Assembly (NCBI GenBank): GCA_910584095.1
Contig: CAJTYU010000029.1
Location: 1 to 35,915 of the forward strand
Direction of reading: 5' to 3'
Source of the DNA: an uncultured Dorea sp.
GTDB taxonomy: Bacteria; Bacillota; Clostridia; Lachnospirales; Lachnospiraceae
DNA length: 35,915 bases
The notes under the pieces are model-generated. The model was not told the origin of the DNA, searched no databases, and worked only from the letters and a program-made list of their open reading frames with translations. The translations under genes were made by a program, and so were the position numbers. Shown here one piece after another: positions 8,914-17,600 of this stretch. Within the stretch, counting starts at the first letter, position 1, and the number at the start of each line of letters is the position of its first letter.

Positions 8914-10188
8914 TTAGCTAAATTTCTTCAACTCTGTTACCGGATTCAAATCATAAAACCCATCTGTTATTTTGTCAGAAACTACAGTCATACTGCAGAC
9001 ATCATACATTCTATGATAAACTGTCAGTTCTCCTCTCTCATATCCCGTACATCCCAAAGATAATAGGTATTCGCCTCTCTGAAGATTCATAACCTGCGTG
9101 TATTTTATTTCATAGACCTGTCCTGGCTTTCCTGTTCCCGTATCTATTTTTTCATACATGGAATTCGTTCCTGTTATTGTCGTCCCCTTTAGATTCTTAA
9201 TTGCAAATGCAAATATAGGCGCTTCAATAGTATCATGAAAGCATACTCTCATTTTGATTGTGAACTTACTTCCTTTATCAATAATATTTGTAATATCTCC
9301 GCTTTCATTTACAATAGAAAAATCCTCAATAACTGCTCGGCCGGACCCATATACATCCGCGTCCGGGTTCAGACTGAGACTGCCTTTCCAGAGCTGCTTG
9401 TCTTCCTTGCCGGCATTTTCCGTCTTTTCCTCTCCTGTAAATTCGGTGTCCTCCTGATGTACTAACACTTTTTTGTATAAATCAACTATTTCTTTTGGTT
9501 TTCCTTCCGCCATTTTTACCCCTTTATTCAAAAGGACAACTTTATCACAGTATTTACTGATACTGCTCAAATCATGGCTTACAAATAGTATCGTTTTACC
9601 CATACTTTTAAATTCTTCAAATTTCTTATAGCATTTTGCCTGGAAAAAAACATCTCCCACCGACAACGCTTCGTCCACGATCAAAATTTCAGGATCAATA
9701 TTAATTGCTACCGCAAACGCCAGACGGACGAACATTCCGCTGGAGTACGTCTTAACAGGCTGATTAACAAACTCTCCAATATCTGCAAAATCCAGTATAT
9801 CCTGAAGCTTTGTATCAATTTCCTCTCTGCTAAAACCAATCATGGTTCCGTTTAAATATACATTCTCAATTCCTGTATACTCCATATTAAATCCAGCGCC
9901 CAACTCCAAAAGCGCGGAAATACGTCCGTTGATATCAACTTCACCCTTTGAAGGGTTCAATACGCCCGTGATAATCTTCAAAATCGTAGATTTTCCGGAG
10001 CCGTTTGTTCCAATAATTCCGACTGTCTCCCCTTTTTTCACATCAAAAGAAACATCATGCAGCGCATAATGCTCCTTATATCTCTTTTTCTTTGACAAAC
10101 CCAGCGATTCTTTCAGACGATCCACGGGTTTATCATATAATTTATACTGCTTGTCAACCTGTTTTACCCTAATTGCATATTCTTCCAT
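8914..10188 (-). CDS. wzt: Polysaccharide ABC exporter ATPase with C-terminal cargo-binding-type domain (Wzt-like)
   Basis: ATP-binding subunit of an ABC-2 type polysaccharide or teichoic-acid exporter, 424 residues. The nucleotide-binding domain (1-250) shows Walker A GTNGSGKST (60-68), the signature YSSGM (148-152), Walker B ILIVDE (168-173) and the switch SHD. After a linker, residues about 270-424 form a separate beta-rich domain (ADVYGSGRAVIEDFSIVNE at its start), as in Wzt proteins that bind the modified end of their own polymer. Shorter TagH- or RgpD-type ATPases lacking this domain do not need a cap. A GAGGTGG site precedes the ATG, 14 bases after the wzm stop, and the stop overlaps the alternative ATG of the methyltransferase-kinase gene (TAATG). 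The pairing with that gene supports cap recognition, though this is inference. Confidence 0.93.
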   Translation of the reverse strand: MEEYAIRVKQVDKQYKLYDKPVDRLKESLGLSKKKRYKEHYALHDVSFDVKKGETVGIIGTNGSGKSTILKIITGVLNPSKGEVDINGRISALLELGAGFNMEYTGIENVYLNGTMIGFSREEIDTKLQDILDFADIGEFVNQPVKTYSSGMFVRLAFAVAINIDPEILIVDEALSVGDVFFQAKCYKKFEEFKSMGKTILFVSHDLSSISKYCDKVVLLNKGVKMAEGKPKEIVDLYKKVLVHQEDTEFTGEEKTENAGKEDKQLWKGSLSLNPDADVYGSGRAVIEDFSIVNESGDITNIIDKGSKFTIKMRVCFHDTIEAPIFAFAIKNLKGTTITGTNSMYEKIDTGTGKPGQVYEIKYTQVMNLQRGEYLLSLGCTGYERGELTVYHRMYDVCSMTVVSDKITDGFYDLNPVTELKKFS

Positions 10189-10202
10189 TCCAGTCCACCT
10201 CT

Positions 10203-11030
10203 TTACAGCACATCAGCAAAATGTACTTTCAATCTCCGGAATACTATCATACCAAGCGCCAAAACTAATCCTGTCAGAATCCAAAAATATAGTGTCGTAC
10301 TGGCATGTTCCCAAAACCATACTTTATTGATTAATGCGTCTCTATATCCCGTAACAATATAATACATCGGATTCAGTTTAAATATCGTAATCAATACCGG
10401 CGGCAGCTCTATCGTATTGATGTTCCACATAATAGGAGTCATCCAGACTCCTACCTGTAATACGATATTAATGATCTGTGAAAGATCCCGAAAAAAAATC
10501 ATTATTGCACAGGTCAGATATGCCAGTCCCAACGTCAGCACGAACATTGCAAAGGTATAATAAATAATCTGCAGCGTATATAAGTCCGGATAACGATGAT
10601 ACGCACAATACAATACCAGTGTAAATGTGATAAAAAACAAGTGTACAAAAAGAGCCGATATTAATTTCACCACAGGCAGAATACTTATTTTAAATACAAC
10701 CTTCTTAACAAGATAGCTGTACTCGATCAGCGAATTTGCTCCGCCGGTCAGCGCATCCTGAAAGAAAAACCACGGCACAAGCCCCGCTACCAGCCATAAC
10801 ACAAACGGCACGCTGATTCCCGAATGGGTACTAATGCCTCCCGCCTTTAATCCTTTTTCAAACACAAACCAATATACCAGCACTGTCACAATCGGCTGTA
10901 TAAAGGCCCAGACTGTTCCCAGATATGAGCCTGCAAACTTGGTTTTAAAATCATTTTTTGATAACCGGAATATTAACTCTTTACTATGCCAAAGTTCCTT
11001 TGGTATAGCGCCAAATTCTCTGCTTTCCAT
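10203..11030 (-). CDS. wzm: Polysaccharide ABC exporter permease (Wzm-like, ABC-2 type)
   Basis: Membrane subunit of the ABC-2 exporter, 275 residues with about six membrane helices. The cytoplasmic N-terminus ELIFRLSKNDFKTKFAGS leads into YLGTVWAFIQPIVTVLVYW, a hallmark of Wzm/TagG/RgpC permeases. The later LNPMYYIVTGYRDAL stretch is also characteristic of the family. Together with the ATPase downstream it should move undecaprenyl-linked glycan across the membrane. I placed the start at the ATG 11030 with AAGGA upstream; a TTG at 11036 is closer to that site and would add two residues. It is the first gene after a perfect consensus promoter at 11086-11114 and so heads the exporter operon. 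Confidence 0.93.
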   Translation of the reverse strand: MESREFGAIPKELWHSKELIFRLSKNDFKTKFAGSYLGTVWAFIQPIVTVLVYWFVFEKGLKAGGISTHSGISVPFVLWLVAGLVPWFFFQDALTGGANSLIEYSYLVKKVVFKISILPVVKLISALFVHLFFITFTLVLYCAYHRYPDLYTLQIIYYTFAMFVLTLGLAYLTCAIMIFFRDLSQIINIVLQVGVWMTPIMWNINTIELPPVLITIFKLNPMYYIVTGYRDALINKVWFWEHASTTLYFWILTGLVLALGMIVFRRLKVHFADVL

Positions 11031-11085
11031 TCTCAATCTAATCCTTCCTATTTGTACAGAGCGCGTATTTTCATATAATCAGTTT

Positions 11086-11114
11086 ATTATAACTTCATAA
11101 AGTTAAATTGTCAA
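11086..11114 (-). promoter_or_regulatory. Consensus sigma-A promoter for the exporter operon
   Basis: On the minus strand TTGACA (11114-11109) is followed by exactly 17 bases and TATAAT (11091-11086). Both hexamers are perfect matches. The expected start lies near 11079, about 50 bases before the wzm ATG. It should give strong constitutive transcription of wzm and the genes downstream to about 795. Confidence 0.88.
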
Positions 11115-11173
11115 TCACGCTGTAAGCCCCGAATTGTTGCTATGAGCGGTCTCTTAGGCCGTGAATAGCATCA

Positions 11174-14100
11174 TTACGGCCGCCCTGTAAGCACATCTGC
11201 TATTTCCTTTTCCATATAAGACGTGGTATGCTGCTTCACTGCCTTTTCGTATGCGTTCCCCGCCATCCGGTTTCTCAATTCTTCGTCGTCTATCAGCTTC
11301 TGAAGTACGTTCTTCCACTCTTCTTTCGTTCTGCATAGATACCCGTCCGCTTCATGTTCAATAAACGCTTTACATTCCGTATTCCATGACGCGGCTGTAG
11401 GCACATGTGCCAAAGCGGCTTCCAGCCACTTGTTTTGCTGTGCGGAATTATAAGTATCTGTATCTCCAATAGGCTGGAGATTAATATCCGTCCTCGCAAA
11501 CAAGGACAGTACTTCCTTCTCATTGGAAAAACCGGCCTGTTCTACGCGTCCATATACCGGGGTAAACTCCGTGGGCAGCTCCATTTGTCCTCCTATCAGG
11601 AGATACACATTTTGATTCTGGTTCATGATATCCAGAATCACATCCTTTATCTCCCAGAAACCGCTGTCGCTTGCGGCAGTACAAAAATACCCTAATACCA
11701 CCTTATCCTTATGAATTTCTCGATTTATACTCCTTGATATAGTTACCATTTCAAGACTGGCCGCATCTCGCTTCATAAATACCGCTTTGTCGGGAAATTC
11801 CGTTTCTATATCTGATTTCAAATTCTCCAGCGCTGTAATACATGCGTCACATACCTTAAGAACTTCATAGAACTCAGAAACGTCTCTCTTATATCTATCA
11901 TCTAGATCATAAATTACTGTTTTTCCATATTCATGCGCTCTTTCAGCAAATACGCTTATTAATTCATAATCCGAACTGCCATATACTATAATACCAGTAT
12001 ATCGTTCTAAGTCTTGACTATCCGCCTCCTGCAGCGTAATAATATCAGATGCCGCTCCCATATAAAAAAGCTGCTCCCTAAAATGCCGAATCCGTCCTTC
12101 CTCTGACTGCCAAGCTTCTTCTGTCACAAATAATACTTTTTTTTGCCTATTCTTTAATTTGCGGGCATTTTCAATTATAGGATCTGCAAGCGTATCTAAA
12201 ATCGTCTGTATCTGCATATCCGGCAGCACAATTCCTTTCTCATACCGGGCAATGCGCTCCGCGGGCGCGCCAATATCAAAACACATCACAGGCATGCCCA
12301 TTTTCATAATTTCCTCCGCGGTATAAGAAAATGTCTCCGGCCATATAGATGGAATCAAAAAAACGTCTATATCATTCGCCAGCAGCAGATTCGGAATACT
12401 TTCCCTTGTATATTCTCCTGTTTCCTTAAATACAGAGTTCCTAATCTCTTTCTCGCTGCTTCCAATCAGAATAACTCGAATATTTAGCTGCTCTTCCTCT
12501 ATGCGGGCTGCCAATTTTTCTATAACAGCCCGTCCCTTATGTTCGGCCAATACTCCAAGCAGGCCTATATTCAGAGTATCCGTTGTTTTATAATTCTTCT
12601 CTATCCTAGGTAGATAAGCAGTCGAATGAGGCCGTACAATCATATTATCCAGCGGTCCGAATGCTTTTTCCATAATGCTTTTGGAATTATTAGAAAAAAC
12701 GATGATCTCCGTACAGGTTTCCAGTAATTGGCGCCACTCCCGGCGCCACTTTTCTATAGAACCATAATCCGACGGCTGGATTTCTTCCATTTTACCCAAA
12801 CATTCATTACAGACGCCATAGTCGTCTGGAATTCTGCAATATTCCCCTTTCCAGTCTAATAAATTGATTGTAGGACATACGGCAAAGAAATCATGTATCA
12901 GCATCCGGATACTTATACCTTTCTTAACCGCGTAATTCCTTATTCCTTCCAGTAATTCATAAAATTCCGGATATGTCACCATCTCGTTCAGCCAGATTGT
13001 ACGAATAGGAATACAGTCTATCAGCCTAAACAGATCTTCATTGTTTTCTACATAAAACTGTACTTTAATATCTTTGAAATAATATAAAAATTTATATATC
13101 TCCTCTTTTAAATCATAGCGGATAATAATAAAAGCTTTCCCCTCGTCAATATACTCATTCCTTCTCTCCTCCAAATATTTGGAGGCGCCGCCCCCAAAGC
13201 TATGATCAAATGCAATTACTGCATCAAACTTCCTATTTTTCTGAAGCAGATTCATTTTTACATACTCTCTGATATGTTTATTCGGGTCCCATTCACAATA
13301 CCTTGCAACATCTTTATTATAATACGGATGCTTTTTTAGCAAACTTTTTTCATGTTCCCTCAAATACCGTTTCTTATCTTCGCTAAAAAAACTTCCCCCA
13401 TGCTTATGATACACAAATAAATTCTCTGCATGTACATTTTTATAGCCTTTTCTGATTGCCCTCTGACACCAGTCGTTCTCTTCCCCATACCCTTTTCCAA
13501 AGGTCTCGGCGTCAAAAACCCCTACCTCTTTAAGAGCCTTCCTGCTGACTCCCATACAAAATCCTACGCCGGTAGGTATCTTTTGATATACGGGCTGAAT
13601 CTTCATAAATTCCTGATCGATTTCCGAAACATTTAAATCCATAAAGAGCGTATTATCTTTTAAAAATTCTGGAAAGCTGCATATCGTCCCGCAGTTTGTA
13701 AAAGGTGTTGATGAAGCCACTGTGCTGTCCGTCAGAATTGGAAGCATTAAACGCTCCAGCCACATTTCCGGCAGTTCTACGTCTGTATTGACCAGCGCAA
13801 CGTGCTGACTGCTTAATCCAAACCCTCTGTTCACGGTTTGTACAAACCCCATATTTACATCATTCTCCAACAGCACAACATGCTCTTTCCCATCCGCATA
13901 CGCCTGAAGAAATGGAAGTACTCTGGGATCGGTACTTTTATCATCAATCAGAAACAAACGATACTTCATCTTTGTCAAGGCTACGCTTTGCAATAATTTA
14001 TCAAGGAACTGATATCCATTGTAAACAGGAATAATTACATCAATACATTCTGTATACAAATGTTCTGGAAATTCAAACTTATACTGCTCACAGTTCTTAA

Positions 14101-14524
14101 CAATATCGGCAATGCCTATCCCCTGCTTTAAAGGATCAAATGGCTTCACCCTGATCGGAACACTCACCTCTGCATCCAAGTTATCCCTTAGTTCTCCCAA
14201 ATACAGCTCATACGGTTTACCCTGAATATAGCAGCAAAGCAATACCTTAACATTCTTTGAACTATCAAGAAGATACTCGCCATTAAACCCGCTTTTACGC
14301 GAACGTTCCAGCCCGGTTACCTCAAAAACATCTTCGCGCTCTATCCCATATGAAATAGCTTCTCTGCATTCTTCTCCGTGAGCGCGGAAAATAATCTGGA
14401 TTTTTTCAATATCCTTTTTTTCTGAAAAAATCCATCCTTTAACTGTAACTACATCCCCTGCAAGTTCCATTACATCTATAATATATCTAATTTTTAAAAG
14501 CTTTTTTTGTATTTTGGCAAGCAT
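11174..14524 (-). CDS. Three-module glycosyltransferase (GT2 + GT4 + GT4-like)
   Basis: Very large polysaccharide glycosyltransferase, 1116 residues. Residues about 12-115 form a beta-rich accessory domain (TVKGWIFSEKKD) like the insertion in the enzyme at 4240-6705. A GT2 module (about 160-400) has IDVIIPVYNGYQFL (D162), FLIDDKSTD and VNTDVELP (D248). A GT-B/GT4 module (about 440-780) has FDHSFGGGASKYLEE, HDFFAVCPTINLL, a short Cys cluster (CNEC), and IWPETFSYTAEE (E730). A third GT4-like module (about 795-1110) begins KVLFVTEEAWQ and includes QQNKWLEAALAHVP. AAGGAG lies 6 bases before the ATG. It has no membrane segment, consistent with cytoplasmic chain building. Up to three linkages could come from one polypeptide; the third module may instead be inactive. 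It is separated from wzm by about 140 bases holding the strong promoter. Confidence 0.85.
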   Translation of the reverse strand: MLAKIQKKLLKIRYIIDVMELAGDVVTVKGWIFSEKKDIEKIQIIFRAHGEECREAISYGIEREDVFEVTGLERSRKSGFNGEYLLDSSKNVKVLLCCYIQGKPYELYLGELRDNLDAEVSVPIRVKPFDPLKQGIGIADIVKNCEQYKFEFPEHLYTECIDVIIPVYNGYQFLDKLLQSVALTKMKYRLFLIDDKSTDPRVLPFLQAYADGKEHVVLLENDVNMGFVQTVNRGFGLSSQHVALVNTDVELPEMWLERLMLPILTDSTVASSTPFTNCGTICSFPEFLKDNTLFMDLNVSEIDQEFMKIQPVYQKIPTGVGFCMGVSRKALKEVGVFDAETFGKGYGEENDWCQRAIRKGYKNVHAENLFVYHKHGGSFFSEDKKRYLREHEKSLLKKHPYYNKDVARYCEWDPNKHIREYVKMNLLQKNRKFDAVIAFDHSFGGGASKYLEERRNEYIDEGKAFIIIRYDLKEEIYKFLYYFKDIKVQFYVENNEDLFRLIDCIPIRTIWLNEMVTYPEFYELLEGIRNYAVKKGISIRMLIHDFFAVCPTINLLDWKGEYCRIPDDYGVCNECLGKMEEIQPSDYGSIEKWRREWRQLLETCTEIIVFSNNSKSIMEKAFGPLDNMIVRPHSTAYLPRIEKNYKTTDTLNIGLLGVLAEHKGRAVIEKLAARIEEEQLNIRVILIGSSEKEIRNSVFKETGEYTRESIPNLLLANDIDVFLIPSIWPETFSYTAEEIMKMGMPVMCFDIGAPAERIARYEKGIVLPDMQIQTILDTLADPIIENARKLKNRQKKVLFVTEEAWQSEEGRIRHFREQLFYMGAASDIITLQEADSQDLERYTGIIVYGSSDYELISVFAERAHEYGKTVIYDLDDRYKRDVSEFYEVLKVCDACITALENLKSDIETEFPDKAVFMKRDAASLEMVTISRSINREIHKDKVVLGYFCTAASDSGFWEIKDVILDIMNQNQNVYLLIGGQMELPTEFTPVYGRVEQAGFSNEKEVLSLFARTDINLQPIGDTDTYNSAQQNKWLEAALAHVPTAASWNTECKAFIEHEADGYLCRTKEEWKNVLQKLIDDEELRNRMAGNAYEKAVKQHTTSYMEKEIADVLTGRP

Positions 14525-14588
14525 CCTTATCTCCTTATATCATCATATCGTCTCAGATTACCTGTATAGATCATCCATATACTCCTCT

Positions 14589-14617
14589 ATTATCAGCTTT
14601 CTTTAAATGTACGGCAA
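14589..14617 (-). promoter_or_regulatory. Possible sigma-A promoter for the three-module glycosyltransferase
   Basis: TTGCCG (14617-14612), a 17-base gap and GATAAT (14594-14589) lie on the minus strand just past the autolysin terminator and about 65 bases before the ATG at 14524. The -35 is a 4/6 match and the -10 a 5/6 match. The position is sensible because the upstream gene is terminated, but the match is imperfect. Confidence 0.4.
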
Positions 14618-14618
14618 T

Positions 14619-14660
14619 TAACAAACTCTCCGCAGCATAAAACACTGCGGAGCGTTGTTA
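14619..14660 (-). terminator. Hairpin terminator after the autolysin gene
   Basis: CTCCGCAG and CTGCGGAG (14628-14635 and 14645-14652) form a perfect 8-bp GC-rich stem around a 9-base loop, extended by TAACAA/TTGTTA outside small mismatches. It begins about 12 bases past the autolysin stop. On the minus strand it is followed by AGTTTGTTAATT, a loose T-rich tract, so termination may be partial. Confidence 0.7.
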
Positions 14661-14671
14661 AAAATAAAAAC

Positions 14672-17600
14672 CTACATGCTTTTTAATACCTTTATCATTG
14701 CCACAATATCCAGACCGTAATTTTTCCCCGTAGCCCATCCGGCGCCTGTCGGGTTCTCTTTCTGACCAAGCCACTCCACATACCGAGCCGCTCCTCTCGT
14801 AACCTTATCAAATCTTGGATCTACTTTTGGATTATTCAAAGCTGCAGTAGAACCATATGCTTTCAAATGCTGTATCTGTGCCCGAATTCCCGTTCTTACA
14901 TCTGGAAACGACGCGCAGTTTCCGTTTGAATTGCCATCCAAAGCGCCTATTCCTGCAAAATTGAACTGTCCAATATTAACAATACCGCCATATTTCAGCC
15001 ATCCGGTCTCTTTCATCGCTTGTGCAAAGGCTACCTCTGCACGTACCCCTTCCATTGCCGCCTCATCGTAATACATCTGGCAGAAGGTTCTAAGATCAGG
15101 CGCCCCTCCGGCTCCCAAATCCTTTGAAGGATATCCTATACTGCTATATCTCTCATAGTATCTGACCATCTGATCAACGGTCACTGTCGTATCCCCCATA
15201 ATTGTATATCTCTGCGTTGCTTTTACCGTCTGTGTCATGATTCCGACACAAGAAGATACGCCGTTTCCGGAAATAGCATATATATGAATATTATAATTTC
15301 CAGAATTATAATTGTGATACATCGGATCCACATTTGCCACATAGCTTCCATCGCTTTGTCTCTTTGCGTCGTACCACTTAATATCATTCTGGTTTGCCTG
15401 GGACCATACCGGAACCTGAATCTTTGATACTCCGGACGCTGATTTTACGCCGGATATTACCACCTTAAAGCTGCCATACTCATTATCATATTCTGTTACC
15501 CTTGCACTTGTCCCTGTGGGTGTTGATATTCTAAAATTTGCCCCCCCTATAAAGATCAAATCCCCGTTTGCCTGCGTTGCATATGCATGTACATGATACT
15601 TGCCCGCTGTCTTATGGTTTCTGATATCCGCCGACGCCGTCCAGTCTCCTGATGAATTTCTGGTTCCGTTATACCATTTCAGATCATCCTGGCCGCCCGC
15701 TTCGCTCCACACTCCGAATCTTACACCTTTCAGCGCTCCCAAAAAGTTTAGATTGGACGCTTTCAAGTTATACGTTGTCTCTTTTCCATCCTTGTCTGAC
15801 GCGCTGACTTTGACATCCGGCATAGTCACGCTCTGGCTCAATCCGCCGCCGAATGCCTCTATTCCGTTTCCTGTAGTAACATATACATGAACCGCATACG
15901 TGCCGACTGCATACTTATGATTCGACATGCTGACTTTTGTCGTATAACTTCCGTCGCTCTGCTTTTTCATATCGTACCACTTAATATCGCTCTGGTTCGC
16001 CGCGCACCATACTGCCGCCCGGATCTTTGAAACCCCGGATACTGATTTCACATCAGACACTTTCAGATCAAACGTTCCGGCATTTTGGTTCTTTCCGGTC
16101 ACTGCTGCTTTTAACGTTGGATTTGATACCTTATATGTCGTTGATCCTATAAATGTTATATTCCCATTTGCCTGTGTTGCATACACATGTACACGATACT
16201 TGCCCGCTGTCTTATGCTTCCTGATATCCGCCGACGCCGTCCAGTCTCCTGATGAATTTCTGATTCCTTCGTACCATTTTATATCATCCTGGCCGCCCGC
16301 ATCGCTCCAAACTGCGAACCTTACGCCTTTGAGCACTCCCAAGAAGCTTAGATTGGACGCTTTCAAGTTATACGTTGTCTCTTTTCCATCCTTGTCTGAC
16401 GCGCTAATCTTTATATTAGGCAGAGATATGCTCTGACTCAGTCCGCCGCCAAACGCCTCTATTCCGTTTCCTGCTGTAATATATACGTGAACCTTATATG
16501 TACCTACGGCATACTTATGATTTGCCATGCTGACTTTCGCCGTATAGCTGCCGTCGCTCTTCTTACTCATATCATACCACTTGATATCGCTCTGGTTCTC
16601 CGCACACCATACCGCCGCTCTAATTTTCGAAACTCCTGATGCAGATTTCACATCAGATGCTTTGAGATCAAAGGTTCCTGCATCTTGGTTCTTCCCCGTT
16701 ACCGCCACCTTCAATGTGGGAGCCGATACCTTAAATCCTGTAGCCCCTAAAAAGCGCTGGCTTCCATCTTCCAGCAAGGCATATACATGGACGTTATAAT
16801 CACCCGCCCTCTTATGCTTGGCAATATCCGCCGCAGCCGTCCAAGTTACCTGCTTTCCGCTCTTACTTTGATCTCCATTATACCACTGCAGATCTTCCTG
16901 CTGTCCGCCGCTCCACACTGCAAACTGCACCTTTTGCACTGCTTTCGGCATATCTGGAAATACTGCGCTCAGCTTATACTGTTTTTCTTTTGATACTTCC
17001 GTATAGCTGATCTTACAGCTTGGATCCGTCGACATATAAAACGAGACATTGTAATTGGCGCCTGTTGCAGTATAATTTCCTCCGCCCTTATAATCCTTGA
17101 TATTTATATTAATCGTTCCTTTTCCCTCTGAAAGCGTATGCGTCTTACTTGCCCCGGTAGTCGTATTTTTAATTGTTACTTTCCCGTTACTCCCAAGACC
17201 CGACGCCTGAATGACAGCCGTTCCGGCAAATTCGTCCAAATCTTTAACCCATATCCCTGATCCTTTGGATAGTCCCAGGTAATTTGCAATTCCCGTAGCG
17301 TCCGCTATTCCCAGCTTCTTCAATTTAGCGTCTGTATTAAGATACTTCTCGTAATCAGAATTATTGTCTATAAACGCATGTTCAACGATAATACCAGGAA
17401 ATCCCGCCAGCTTACTATACCGGATAATGCCATAGTAATCCTGCAAAGATCCATCGCTGTACTTATCATGAACCGTATTTCTTATTTTTATTCCTCTATT
17501 TGTCAATCCCAGCTTTGTAATCTCTGACAGGATTTTTGACGCTGCCTGCTCTCCCTGCGCGCCAATGGAAGCGTTTAAATTATCATTTGGATAATATACT

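Noticed and set aside
11113..11180. Possible terminator after the three-module glycosyltransferase (GGCCGT/ACGGCC around its stop)
   Set aside because: The stem is 6 bp with a 13-base loop, partly inside the coding end, and no T tract follows; too weak to call.
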